Source of the DNA: Flavobacteriaceae bacterium EG-1
GTDB lineage: Bacteria > Bacteroidota > Bacteroidia > Flavobacteriales > Flavobacteriaceae
Length of the DNA: 64,000 nt
Assembly: GCF_009649685.1 (NCBI RefSeq)
Contig: NZ_WJPK01000001.1
Span: 128,760 to 192,759, forward strand
Direction of reading: 5' to 3'
Each line of letters starts with the position of its first letter. The stretch's first letter is position 1. Positions 44,937 through 54,395 of this stretch are shown here, piece after piece. Both the position numbers and the translations under genes were made by a program. The notes below the pieces were generated by a model. That model worked only from the letters and a program-made list of their open reading frames with translations. It searched no databases and was not told the DNA's origin.

Positions 44937-44963
44937 TATATTGTAAAACGAACCACGTTCGTA

Positions 44964-45518
44964 TTATTTTTTCGTTTTAGGCGCAATGAACATTGTCATT
45001 CTTTTACCTTCTAACTTTGGCATTTGCTCTACTTTACCGAGTTCCTCTAGTTCAGAGGCTAAACGTAACAATAGAATTTCGCCTTGGTCTTTGTAAACTA
45101 TTGATCGGCCTTTAAAAAAGACATATGCTTTTAATTTAGCACCATCTTTTAAAAACTTCTCAGCATGTTTCTTTTTAAACTCGTAATCGTGATCATCGGT
45201 ATTCGGTCCAAACCGAATTTCTTTAACCACCACTTTACTAGCTTTGGCTTTCATTACCTTTTCACGTTTCTTCTGTTCGTAAAGAAACTTTTTGTAATCA
45301 ATAATTTTACAAACAGGTGGTTTCGCCTTTGGCGAAATTTCCACTAAGTCCAATTCCATTTCAATAGAAAGGTCAAGGGCTTTTCGAATTGGGTAAACGC
45401 CTACTTCTACATTGTCACCTACCAAGCGAACTTCTGGTGCCAATATTTTCTCATTAATGTTATGCGGGTTTTTATTTTCCCGTCTAGGTTGGGGCCTAAA
45501 TCTCCTACGTATTGCTAT
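44964..45518 (-). CDS. infC: Translation initiation factor IF-3 (non-canonical ATA start)
   Basis: 184 residues. IF-3 binds the 30S subunit and checks start-codon and initiator-tRNA pairing. The reading frame continues upstream of the first TTG (45443) through the conserved N terminus [16 protein letters not shown] to a TAA at 45522-45524. Between that stop and the conserved AIRRR only GTC and ATA codons occur, so ATA at 45516-45518 is the best start, matching the known rule that infC uses a rare start to autoregulate. The N domain (about 20-90) and C domain ([34 protein letters not shown]) are complete. It begins 27 bases after thrS. Confidence 0.95.
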   Translation of the reverse strand: MAIRRRFRPQPRRENKNPHNINEKILAPEVRLVGDNVEVGVYPIRKALDLSIEMELDLVEISPKAKPPVCKIIDYKKFLYEQKKREKVMKAKASKVVVKEIRFGPNTDDHDYEFKKKHAEKFLKDGAKLKAYVFFKGRSIVYKDQGEILLLRLASELEELGKVEQMPKLEGKRMTMFIAPKTKK

Positions 45519-45545
45519 GACTTATACTTTTTAGTTAAACTTTAT

Positions 45546-47483
45546 TTAAAACGACTTTAAGGTACTATTTATTTCGCTAGTTACCAAGTCCTCAAAATCG
45601 TTAAGTGTTATCGAGCCTAAATCTTCACCTCCATGCCTCCGCACAGAAATGGTGTTTTCTGCCTCTTCATTCTCCCCGACGATTAGCATAAAAGGGACTT
45701 TTTGCATTTCGGCTTCCCGAATTTTTTTGCCAACTGTCTCGTTTCTACTATCAATGAGGGCGCGAATTTCGCTATTTTCTAAGGATTTTAAAACTTTTTC
45801 GGCATATTTTTCATGTTTCTCACTTACGGGAAGCACAATTGCTTGTTCTGGAATTAGCCATAGCGGAAAATTACCACCGGTATGTTCTAATAAAAGCGCG
45901 ATAAATCGCTCCATACTGCCGAAAGGTGCACGATGAATCATGACAGGTCTATGTGATTCATTATCAGAACCTTTGTAAGTTAAATCGAAACGTTCTGGCA
46001 GGTTGTAATCGACCTGAATTGTTCCCAATTGCCATTGTCTTCCCAATGCATCTTTAACCATGAAGTCTAACTTTGGACCATAGAATGCTGCTTCACCAGA
46101 TTCAATAATAAAATCTAAACCTTTTTCTTTAGCAGCATTAATAATAGCATTTTCTGCTTTTTCCCAGTTTTCTACCGAACCAATGTACTTGTCAGGTGTA
46201 TTTAAATCTCTGACGGATACTTGAGCAGTAAAGTTTTCAAATCCTAAGGACCCTAACACATACAGAGACAAATCAATAACATTTTTAAATTCTTGATCTA
46301 ATTGATCAGCAGTACAGAAAATATGAGCATCGTCTTGTGTAAAACCACGAACCCTTGTTAAACCATGTAATTCTCCACTTTGCTCGTATCTATAGACCGT
46401 TCCGAATTCTGCAAATCTTTTTGGTAAATCTTTGTATGAGTGTGGTCTAAAGTTAAATACTTCACAGTGATGCGGGCAATTCATAGGTTTTAATAAGAAC
46501 TCTTCATCCATCTTCGGAGTTTTTATGGGTTGAAAACTATCTTCACCATATTTCGCGTAATGACCAGAGGTTACATATAGTTCTTTTTGACCAATATGCG
46601 GTGTTACAACCATTTCATATCCGGCTTTTTTCTGCGCTTTTTTTAAGAAGTTTTCAAGTCGCTCACGTAAGGCAGCACCTTTTGGTAGCCACAATGGTAG
46701 ACCCTGACCCACTTTCTGAGAAAAAGTAAAAAGTTCGAGTTCTTTCCCTAATTTTCTATGATCTCTTTTTTTAGCTTCTTCTAAAAGATGAAGGTATTCA
46801 GTAAGTTCTTTTTGTTTAGGAAACGAAATGCCATAAACTCTAGTTAATTGTTTCTCATTCTCATCACCTTTATAATATGCACCCGCAACACTTAGTATTT
46901 TTACTGCTTTAACAATTCCAGTATTTGGTATATGGCCACCTCTACATAAATCTGTAAATGAACTATGGTCGCAGAATGTAATTGTACCATCATCAAGATT
47001 ACTTATTAAATCAACTTTATATTCATTCTTACCAGCATAATAAGCTAAAGCATCTTGTTTGCTAACTTCTCGCATTTTAAAATCGTGTTTTTCGCGAGCA
47101 ATTTGAAGCATTTTGTCTTCTATAGTCTTAAAATCTTTTTCTGATAGCGTTTCATCACCAAGATCAACATCGTAATAAAATCCATTTTCGATGGCAGGAC
47201 CAACCCATAATTTTACATTTGGATAAAGTTCTTCTAATGCTTGTGCCAATATATGAGCAGACGAGTGCCAAAAGGCTTTTTTACCTTCAGTATTACTCCA
47301 GGTATAAAGAACAAGTGACCCATCATGCTCCAAGGGTGTAGTGCTTTCCACTATAGTATCATTAAATTTAGCAGAGATTACATTTCTTGCTAATCCTTCA
47401 CTAATACTCTTAGCTACATCATAAGGTGTTATACCTTTGTCATATTCTTTAATGCTTCCGTCTGGTAATGTAATTTTAATCAT
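45546..47483 (-). CDS. thrS: Threonine-tRNA ligase
   Basis: 645 residues, normal full-length ThrRS. The order is a TGS domain (MIKITLPDGSIKEYDKGITPYDVAKS), the editing domain with HSSAHILAQAL and the CRGGHIPNTG region, the class II catalytic core (MNCPHHCEVF, GELHGLTRVRGFTQDDAHIFC, APFGSMERFIALLLEH), and the anticodon-binding domain. It charges tRNA-Thr and clears Ser-tRNA-Thr. The start was chosen at MIKITLPDG; an ATG one codon earlier is equally possible. A longer reading to 47525 would begin upstream of the promoter element. Confidence 0.97.
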   Translation of the reverse strand: MIKITLPDGSIKEYDKGITPYDVAKSISEGLARNVISAKFNDTIVESTTPLEHDGSLVLYTWSNTEGKKAFWHSSAHILAQALEELYPNVKLWVGPAIENGFYYDVDLGDETLSEKDFKTIEDKMLQIAREKHDFKMREVSKQDALAYYAGKNEYKVDLISNLDDGTITFCDHSSFTDLCRGGHIPNTGIVKAVKILSVAGAYYKGDENEKQLTRVYGISFPKQKELTEYLHLLEEAKKRDHRKLGKELELFTFSQKVGQGLPLWLPKGAALRERLENFLKKAQKKAGYEMVVTPHIGQKELYVTSGHYAKYGEDSFQPIKTPKMDEEFLLKPMNCPHHCEVFNFRPHSYKDLPKRFAEFGTVYRYEQSGELHGLTRVRGFTQDDAHIFCTADQLDQEFKNVIDLSLYVLGSLGFENFTAQVSVRDLNTPDKYIGSVENWEKAENAIINAAKEKGLDFIIESGEAAFYGPKLDFMVKDALGRQWQLGTIQVDYNLPERFDLTYKGSDNESHRPVMIHRAPFGSMERFIALLLEHTGGNFPLWLIPEQAIVLPVSEKHEKYAEKVLKSLENSEIRALIDSRNETVGKKIREAEMQKVPFMLIVGENEEAENTISVRRHGGEDLGSITLNDFEDLVTSEINSTLKSF

Positions 47484-47507
47484 CATTAATTTCTCAAAAT
47501 AAGATGG

Positions 47508-47515
47508 CAAAGATA
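47508..47515 (-). promoter_or_regulatory. Candidate -7 element of the thrS-infC-rpmI-rplT operon
   Basis: The minus strand reads TATCTTTG (TAnnTTTG) 22-24 bases before the thrS start, giving a short leader. No clear -33 TTG at the usual distance was seen. Confidence 0.5.
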
Positions 47516-47665
47516 ATGAACTCAAACCTACTATTAATTGTTATTATTTCTTTTTATGTTAAGATATGATATATGATTTGTATTTATATATAAAGTCAAT
47601 AGTGCCAGTAGAGGAGGTAGCTTTTTGTTATCAAAGGGTAGAACTTATTTATATAAAAAAAATAG

Positions 47666-47693
47666 TTGAAAATTAGTTGAAATTTTACCTTTG
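47666..47693 (+). promoter_or_regulatory. Bacteroidota-type promoter for the hemolysin III gene
   Basis: TTG (47666-47668), a 17-base spacer and TACCTTTG (47686-47693) match the -33/-7 consensus. The ATG follows only five bases after the -7 element, so the transcript would be leaderless or nearly so. Confidence 0.65.
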
Positions 47694-47698
47694 TTTTT

Positions 47699-48331
47699 AT
47701 GCGTCAGTTTACAGAATTGAAAAATGAAGAAAGATTAAATATTATTTCGCATGCAGTAGGTTTTTTACTTGCAATTTTTGCCTTACCATTATTGGTGTTG
47801 AAAAATTCAAATAAATCTGAATTTGCAACCATAAGTATTATAGTGTATAGTATAACATTGATTTCAATGTTTGCTATTTCAACATTTTACCACAATTCTA
47901 AAAATGTTAATGTTCGAAACAAATTGCGCATAGTTGATCATATTAACATTTACTATTTAATCGCAGGTACTTACACGCCAGTGGCACTTATTACTTTAGT
48001 TGAGGGTAATGGCTGGATAATTTTTTACACTGTATGGGTATTTGCATTCTTTGGAACCTTTTTCAAGTTGTTTTATACAGGTAAACTTGAATTTCTTTCT
48101 TTGCTTTTATATGGGATAATGGGGTGGTTAATTGTATTCGATTATGAAAATTTAATTAATTCAATTTCTGAATTGGGTTTTCAATTGTTATTGCTTGGTG
48201 GCTTTTTTTACACCGCAGGTATTGTATTTTATGCCATTAAGCGGATACCTTATAATCATTTTATCTGGCATTTGTTCGTGCTTGGTGGGGCCATTAGCCA
48301 TTGGTTAATGATGTACCTTTCGGTGGTATAA
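47699..48331 (+). CDS. Hemolysin III / PAQR family membrane protein
   Basis: 210 residues with seven predicted membrane helices. Family motifs: ISHAVGFLLA, ISTFYHNSKN, DHINIYYLIAGTYTP and HFIWHLFVLGGAISHW with the histidine/aspartate set that binds zinc in PAQR proteins. Bacterial members are inner-membrane proteins of the alkaline-ceramidase-like superfamily; haemolysis is a historical label and the native activity is unclear. Convergent with the winged-helix regulator gene, 17 bases apart. Confidence 0.92.
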   Translation: MRQFTELKNEERLNIISHAVGFLLAIFALPLLVLKNSNKSEFATISIIVYSITLISMFAISTFYHNSKNVNVRNKLRIVDHINIYYLIAGTYTPVALITLVEGNGWIIFYTVWVFAFFGTFFKLFYTGKLEFLSLLLYGIMGWLIVFDYENLINSISELGFQLLLLGGFFYTAGIVFYAIKRIPYNHFIWHLFVLGGAISHWLMMYLSVV

Positions 48332-48348
48332 CTTTTTTAATTCTTAGG

Positions 48349-49542
48349 TTAATCTAAGCTATTTAAATAAAGAATTTTACTGCTGAGCTCCATTCTGTCA
48401 ATTCCTTTAACCTCAATCAACACTTCGTATGAGGTTGGAAGCGTTTTATATTTTAATCGGAGTTGTTTTTCCATTTCTGATGCTAATTTTTCATCCGTAA
48501 AATTTTTAAGGCTTTGTGTAGCGCCCGTATCCCAAATACCAGAGAATGTGTAGATGGAGTTGTGGTTAGGTCCAGAGTATTTGGTGATTATGCCGTAATC
48601 GGTGTGATAAGAATCAGCTATGCCCGTAGGTTTATAGGTAACTGGTTGATTATTTTCATTTACTTTAAATAGAAAAGCATCCTGAATAGCATCATAAGAA
48701 AACTTAGAATTCTTATGAAAAGCGCGAAATACTCCGAGCGTTTTATGCATTCCCACAACAAGAATGTCATATTCCTGTAATTGTTTTGGATTAAATCGAG
48801 ACATGGTTCGTATTGTAAAGTCTCGATTAATTGAATAGAAAATTTGAGAAAGATCTTTAATCCACAATGCGCTGCCTAAAATAAGATGCGTGTAACTTAG
48901 GGGTTCAATTTCTATATTAGGTTGGTTATTATTTGCCATGTACGACGCAAATTCTTGGCTAGAATTAACTTCTACTTCTCGTATGGTGCGAGACTCTTTT
49001 GTAATTCTATTAAACTCATTAAAAATAAATAGATCTCCAAGAATTAGAGTTTTAGGAAGATTACTATCAAGCAAATCACTCCAGAGCTCATTATTGGTTA
49101 CAGCAGCTTTTTTTGAGTTAGAAGTACTAAATAGATTATAAAATAGTACTGATGTGAGTGAAATACCTAAAATTAAAATAATCCAATTTTTATGTACTTT
49201 GCTATTTGATTTTTTGACATTGGATTTTATTTCACTAAACTCGACACCATAACCTCCTTTTGGGATAATTATACGTTTCTTTTTTAGGATACCCTCATTT
49301 TTATAATAGGTGCTTAGCTTTTTTCTAAGATTGTAAACATAAACACGAATTAGCGTACTCTGAGAAGGATCAAAATTCTTTTTACCAAAAATTTCAGCTG
49401 CAATAGTTGTTTCCTTAGGTATGTCATTGGCTAGAGTGCATTTAACCAAATACCGTAAAAGATTAGCATAGGTAGTTGAATTACCAAAAGACTTGCTTTT
49501 GATTATCTCTTCAATTTGATAGTCTTCTTCTTTTAAAAGCAT
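48349..49542 (-). CDS. Membrane-anchored winged-helix transcriptional regulator with periplasmic domain
   Basis: 397 residues. Residues 1-102 match the winged-helix-like domain found at the N terminus of some adenylate-cyclase/TPR regulators: LLRYLVKCTLAN, KETTIAAEIFGKKNFDPSQSTLIRVYVYNLRKKL, and the wing RIIIPKGGYGVEF. A single membrane helix spans about 120-138. Residues 140-397 form an uncharacterised domain that should lie in the periplasm, giving ToxR-like topology: a one-component membrane sensor binding DNA directly. It is divergent from the PSD1-cytochrome/DUF1501 operon, and the gap holds two copies of an 11-base palindrome. The signal sensed is unknown. Confidence 0.8.
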   Translation of the reverse strand: MLLKEEDYQIEEIIKSKSFGNSTTYANLLRYLVKCTLANDIPKETTIAAEIFGKKNFDPSQSTLIRVYVYNLRKKLSTYYKNEGILKKKRIIIPKGGYGVEFSEIKSNVKKSNSKVHKNWIILILGISLTSVLFYNLFSTSNSKKAAVTNNELWSDLLDSNLPKTLILGDLFIFNEFNRITKESRTIREVEVNSSQEFASYMANNNQPNIEIEPLSYTHLILGSALWIKDLSQIFYSINRDFTIRTMSRFNPKQLQEYDILVVGMHKTLGVFRAFHKNSKFSYDAIQDAFLFKVNENNQPVTYKPTGIADSYHTDYGIITKYSGPNHNSIYTFSGIWDTGATQSLKNFTDEKLASEMEKQLRLKYKTLPTSYEVLIEVKGIDRMELSSKILYLNSLD

Positions 49543-49579
49543 TTAAAATCAAAGGTTTTCTAAATATACATATATTTTA

Positions 49580-49621
49580 TTAACAGTTAATGAAACTGTT
49601 TTTTAACGTATTAACTGTTAA
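49580..49621. promoter_or_regulatory. Dual palindromic operator between the regulator and the PSD1 operon
   Basis: TTAACAGTTAA (49580-49590) and TTAACTGTTAA (49611-49621) are both palindromes of form TTAAC-N-GTTAA, centred 31 bases apart (about three helical turns); with flanking bases they form a perfect 12-base inverted repeat. A further half site AACTGTT lies between them at 49594-49600. This is a strong candidate binding site for the adjacent winged-helix regulator. Confidence 0.65.
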
Positions 49622-49660
49622 AGTATCGTTGTATATTTAATATTCTTATAATCGTTGTAA

Positions 49661-52600
49661 ATGAATTATTTCCGCTTTTTTGGTTTGTTTTTAATCCTCA
49701 TTTCTATGGGAAGTTGTAGATGGAACTTACCTGAAGATTATTTAACGGCCTATGAGAATCTTCCAGAGAAAATTGATTTTAATTATCATGTAAAACCAAT
49801 TCTTTCAGATAAATGTTTTGCTTGCCATGGGCCAGACATGGCAAATCAAAAAGCTGGATTACGATTAGACATTGAGGAGCATGCTTACAATGTATTAAAA
49901 GCTTCAGGAAAGTATCCAATTGTACCCGGAAAACCAGAAAAAAGTGAAGTAGTTTCCAGAATACTCTCCAACGATTCAGATTTACAAATGCCACCCTTGG
50001 CGTTCAAAGTTGAACTTACAAAGGTTGAAAAAGCAATTCTTATCAAATGGATAGAGCAAGGTGCAGAATATAAACCACATTGGTCATTTATAAAGCCTGA
50101 AAAAGTACAAGTAGCTAAGGTTGAATCAAATGAATGGGGGAAGAATGAAATTGATCAATTTGTAGTGGCCAAGCTTAAACAAAACAAGTTAGAGCCTTCT
50201 AAAATAGCATCTAAAGAAAATTTAATTCGCCGTCTTAGTTTTAGTTTAAATGGCCTACCGCCAACATTAGAGCAAATAGAAGATTTTGTAGATGACGAAT
50301 CGTCAAATGCATATGAAAAACTTGTCGATAGACTACTAGCATCTAGTGCGTATGGCGAACGCATGGCTGCTGATTGGTTAGATGTGGCCAGATATGCTGA
50401 TAGTGATGGATATTTGGATGACAAACATAGAGATTTTAGTCCGTATCGTGATTGGGTTATCAATGCATTTAATAAGAATATGCCTTATGACCAATTTACT
50501 ACTTGGCAATTGGCAGGTGATTTGATTAATAACCCCACACAAGAGAGTATTCTTGCAACTGCTTTTAATCGTTTACATAAGAAAAATTCTGAAGCAGGAA
50601 TTACCTATGAAGAATACCGTGTAGAGTATGTTGCAGATCGAACATTAGCAGTAGGAAAAGCTTTTATGGGACTAAGTATGGAATGTGCTAGATGTCATGA
50701 TCATAAATACGATCCCATTAGTCAGAAAGACCACTATAAATTATTCGCTTTTTTTAATAGTACCAACGAAATTGGTACCGCTGTTTATGGTCCAGGTCAA
50801 GTGCCGGGCCCATCCCTTTTGTTAACAACAGATGAACAAAATAAAGTTTTAGATTATATAGATCAAGAAATTGATTTGAATGTAAAACAACTTGTATCGG
50901 TTGAAAAAGAAAATGAACAAATAAAATCGTGGTTGGCAGATAAAGAAAAAATCGAAAATTCGCTTAAAAGTAATTTTCAAAAAGGACTACAGGCCAGTTT
51001 GAGTTTCGACAACTTCCTTCTTAGTAATAAAGGTTGGTTAAAAACACCAGATAAGGGCGGCAATAAAATTGCAGCACAGGTAAAAGAACCCGACGTTAAA
51101 GTTGGCGTTGAAGGTAATGCGGTTTTTTTTAATGATTTTACTGTTGTTCGACTAGCAGAAAAAACGGGATGGTTTGAACAATCGGATCCATTTACAATTG
51201 CAACTTCTATTTATCCAGACACTATATATGAAGAAGCTGCTGTATTTACGCATTGCGAAGAAACACGGCAAGGTCTAAAAGGGTATTCGTTGCATATTGA
51301 AAATAATCACCTAAAGTTTATTATTGCAAGGTCTTGGCCTTCTAACGCCATACAGATAAAAACTAAATATACTATACCAGAGAAAGAGTGGAGCAATGTT
51401 GCTATTAGTTATGATGGATTGGGAAAAGCTAACGGTGTAAAAATATTCTTAAATGGTAAAGAAGTGCCAGTAGATATACAGATAGATAATCTTTATAAAT
51501 CCATTCTATTTAAGAAAAATGCGCACAATTATGCATTTTATGGATTTACAATGGGTTTACGAGGAATGTTCAAAACTTTTAAAAACGGCGGAATCGACAA
51601 TCTTAACATTTACGATAGGGAATTATCTGAATTAGAAATCCTGTACAATTATGCTCCAAAAGAAGCAATGCAAATCATAAATGATGAAAAAGAAAAGCAA
51701 ACTTTAGTTGATTTTTATTACAAAAGTATTGATGAGAATTCCGAACAGTTAAGGCGTAAATTGCAAAAACTACGCAATGAAAAAATTGAAAAGTTAGAAC
51801 CAATTAAAGAAATTATGGTTTTAGGTGATTTACCTGAACCGAGACCTACATACGTGCTAGATAGAGGTATGTATGATTCGCCAACTGATGAGGTGAAACC
51901 CGGTGTACCTGAAGCTATTTTGCCATTTAGTGATAGTCTACCTCAAAATAGATTGGGACTATCTAAATGGTTATTTGATAAAGACAATCCATTAACGGCT
52001 AGGGTTTATGTTAATAGATTATGGCAACTGCATTTTGGTCGCGGTTTGGTAGAAACTTCAGATGATTTTGGAAACCAAGGTAGTCTACCGTCACATCCAA
52101 AATTATTAGACTGGCTAGCGATACGCTTTATAGAATCAGGTTGGGATATTAAAGCGATAAACAAATTAATTGTCATGTCTGCCACTTATCAGCAAAGTTC
52201 AGAAATCAGACCTGAATTATTAGAATTAGATACTGAAAATGTATTATTGGCAAGAGGACCAAGTCTTAGAATGTCAGCAGAAATGGTGCGTGACAACGCA
52301 TTGGCAATAAGCGGTTTGCTATCCTCGAAAATTGGAGGCTCCAGTACATATCCTTATCAACCCGAAGGATTATGGGACGAAATTAGTAATAAACCCTGGC
52401 GCTACCGTTATTTACAAGAACCCGGTGAAGGTCTGTATAGTAGAAGTTTATACACAATTTGGAAACGGAGTTCAGCACCGCCTTCAATGCAAATTTTTGA
52501 TGCGGGTGATCGTAGTGTTTGTACAGTTAAACGAAGGCAAACAAGCACACCATTACAAGCACTTGTTTTGTTAAATGACCCACAATATATCGAAGCGGCA

Positions 52601-52894
52601 TATGTATTAGCAGAAAATTTAATTAACAGAACAGGTAATGCGGTAGAAATGCAACTTAAAGATGCTTTTAAATTAAGTACAGGTCGACTTCCAGAAAACA
52701 AAGAGTTAAAGGTTTTAAATCGCTTTTATGAAGATGAACTAAAACGTTTTTCAGCGAATAAAAAAGATGCAATTGCGTATTTGGATATGGGTGAAACTAA
52801 AATACAAAACAGTTCAGATCCGGTAAGGGTTGCAGCATTAGCAACCGTGATAAATGGTATTATGAATACTACGGAGGGCTATACAATTAGATAA
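49661..52894 (+). CDS. PSD1/planctomycete-type cytochrome c lipoprotein: DUF1549-LamG-DUF1553
   Basis: 1077 residues. Lipobox MGSC (Cys19). Then comes a planctomycete-type cytochrome c domain with CFACH at 52-56 and a QMPP methionine, DUF1549 (about 150-360, including ERMAADWLDVARYADSDGY), a LamG/concanavalin-like insert (about 450-660, WSNVAISYDGLGKANGVKIFLNGKEV), and DUF1553 (about 760-1030, LTARVYVNRLWQLHFGRGLVETSDDFGNQG). Such proteins are exported and encoded with DUF1501 partners in polysaccharide-degrading bacteria; the reaction is not established, though the haem implies redox chemistry and the LamG insert a glycan ligand. Confidence 0.92.
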   Translation: MNYFRFFGLFLILISMGSCRWNLPEDYLTAYENLPEKIDFNYHVKPILSDKCFACHGPDMANQKAGLRLDIEEHAYNVLKASGKYPIVPGKPEKSEVVSRILSNDSDLQMPPLAFKVELTKVEKAILIKWIEQGAEYKPHWSFIKPEKVQVAKVESNEWGKNEIDQFVVAKLKQNKLEPSKIASKENLIRRLSFSLNGLPPTLEQIEDFVDDESSNAYEKLVDRLLASSAYGERMAADWLDVARYADSDGYLDDKHRDFSPYRDWVINAFNKNMPYDQFTTWQLAGDLINNPTQESILATAFNRLHKKNSEAGITYEEYRVEYVADRTLAVGKAFMGLSMECARCHDHKYDPISQKDHYKLFAFFNSTNEIGTAVYGPGQVPGPSLLLTTDEQNKVLDYIDQEIDLNVKQLVSVEKENEQIKSWLADKEKIENSLKSNFQKGLQASLSFDNFLLSNKGWLKTPDKGGNKIAAQVKEPDVKVGVEGNAVFFNDFTVVRLAEKTGWFEQSDPFTIATSIYPDTIYEEAAVFTHCEETRQGLKGYSLHIENNHLKFIIARSWPSNAIQIKTKYTIPEKEWSNVAISYDGLGKANGVKIFLNGKEVPVDIQIDNLYKSILFKKNAHNYAFYGFTMGLRGMFKTFKNGGIDNLNIYDRELSELEILYNYAPKEAMQIINDEKEKQTLVDFYYKSIDENSEQLRRKLQKLRNEKIEKLEPIKEIMVLGDLPEPRPTYVLDRGMYDSPTDEVKPGVPEAILPFSDSLPQNRLGLSKWLFDKDNPLTARVYVNRLWQLHFGRGLVETSDDFGNQGSLPSHPKLLDWLAIRFIESGWDIKAINKLIVMSATYQQSSEIRPELLELDTENVLLARGPSLRMSAEMVRDNALAISGLLSSKIGGSSTYPYQPEGLWDEISNKPWRYRYLQEPGEGLYSRSLYTIWKRSSAPPSMQIFDAGDRSVCTVKRRQTSTPLQALVLLNDPQYIEAAYVLAENLINRTGNAVEMQLKDAFKLSTGRLPENKELKVLNRFYEDELKRFSANKKDAIAYLDMGETKIQNSSDPVRVAALATVINGIMNTTEGYTIR

Positions 52895-52904
52895 TATTTG
52901 TTTT

Positions 52905-54383
52905 ATGAATGACTATCAAGAACATAAAAAATTTGAGGATACTCGCAGAGGATTTTTAAAAAAAGCATCATTGGGTTTTGGTTCAATTGCTTTAGCTAGT
53001 CTTTTGAATCCGGCCGAATCTTTAGCGAATGAATTCTTAAGAAATGAAAAATATCCATTAATAAATGGAGTAGGAGGGTCGTTGGGCGGAACACATTTTC
53101 CGGCGAAAGCAAAACGGGTAATCTATTTGTTTCAAAGTGGTGGACCTTCACAAATAGAAACGTTCGATTACAAACCAATATTAAAAAAATGGCATGGACA
53201 AGAGATTCCTGATTCAATTAAAGGTACCCAACGTAATTCAGGAATGGTTACATCGCAATCAACATTTCCGTTAGTTCAATCCATTTTTGATTACAAGCAA
53301 TACGGCGAATCAGGTGCTTGGGTTAGTGAAATATTTCCTCATACGGCTAAAGTGGTAGATGATTTATGTATAATTAAATCGATGTATACTGACGCTATTA
53401 ATCATGAGCCAGCTGTTATGTTCATGCAGACAGGTTCACAATTGAGCGGAAGACCATCTATTGGGTCTTGGCTTAGTTATGGATTGGGTTCTGCAAACAA
53501 AGACCTTCCTAATTTTGTTGTTATGTTGTCCAAAGGTGGTGGTGCACAACCATTAAGTTCAGCTGCCTGGGGAAATGGCTTTTTACCTTCTCACCATCAG
53601 GGCGTGCAGTTTCGTTCAGGTAAAGACCCAGTTTTGTATTTGAATAATCCGCATGGTGTACATGATCATGATCGGCGTAGAGCATTAGATTATATTTCCG
53701 AATTAAATAACGCACAATATGATGTTTGGCAAGATCCGGAAATACAATCAAAAATTAACCAATATGAAATGGCATATCGCATGCAAAATTCGGTTCCTGA
53801 TGCTGTAGATACATCAAATGAACCGGATCATATTTACGAATTGTATGGCGAGGATGCAAAGATTCCAGGCACTTATGCTGCAAATTGTATACAAGCAAGA
53901 CGTTTAGCAGAGAAAGATGTGAAATTTATTCAATTGTATCATATGGGTTGGGATCAACATGGTAGTTTGCCTAGCGGGATTAAACAACAAGCTTTAGGCA
54001 CTGACAAGGCAACAGCAGGACTAATTACAGATCTTAAGCAACGGGGTTTACTTGAAGATACCTTAGTAGTATGGGGTGGCGAATTTGGACGTACCAGTTT
54101 CTCTCAAGGTAGATTGACTGCGGATAATTATGGCAGAGATCATCATCCAGGTTGTTTTACCATGTGGATGGCTGGTGCAGGAGTGAAGGCAGGTACAGTT
54201 TATGGCGAAACAGATGATTTTAGTTATAATGTTACTCGTAATGGGGTGCATGTTCATGATTTTCAAGCTACATTAATGCATCTACTAGGTGTGGACCATG
54301 AAAGATTAACTTTTAAGCATCAGGGACGACGATTTCGACTGACAGATGTTCATGGGCATGTTGTAAAAGATATTTTAGCTTAA
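52905..54383 (+). CDS. DUF1501 domain-containing Tat-exported protein
   Basis: 492 residues. A twin-arginine signal (DTRRGFLKKASLGFGSIALASLL) directs folded export. The body matches DUF1501, an alkaline-phosphatase/sulfatase-like fold: VIYLFQSGGPSQIETFDYKP, PSIGSWLSYGLGSANKDLPNFVVM, LEDTLVVWGGEFGRTSFSQG and GRDHHPGCFTMWMAGAGVKAG with metal-type Asp/His residues. It is always seen beside DUF1549/DUF1553 proteins and starts 10 bases after that gene here. The substrate is unknown. Metal-dependent hydrolysis of sulfated or phosphorylated glycan is an inference. Confidence 0.92.
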   Translation: MNDYQEHKKFEDTRRGFLKKASLGFGSIALASLLNPAESLANEFLRNEKYPLINGVGGSLGGTHFPAKAKRVIYLFQSGGPSQIETFDYKPILKKWHGQEIPDSIKGTQRNSGMVTSQSTFPLVQSIFDYKQYGESGAWVSEIFPHTAKVVDDLCIIKSMYTDAINHEPAVMFMQTGSQLSGRPSIGSWLSYGLGSANKDLPNFVVMLSKGGGAQPLSSAAWGNGFLPSHHQGVQFRSGKDPVLYLNNPHGVHDHDRRRALDYISELNNAQYDVWQDPEIQSKINQYEMAYRMQNSVPDAVDTSNEPDHIYELYGEDAKIPGTYAANCIQARRLAEKDVKFIQLYHMGWDQHGSLPSGIKQQALGTDKATAGLITDLKQRGLLEDTLVVWGGEFGRTSFSQGRLTADNYGRDHHPGCFTMWMAGAGVKAGTVYGETDDFSYNVTRNGVHVHDFQATLMHLLGVDHERLTFKHQGRRFRLTDVHGHVVKDILA

Positions 54384-54395
54384 CGAAACAGCAAG

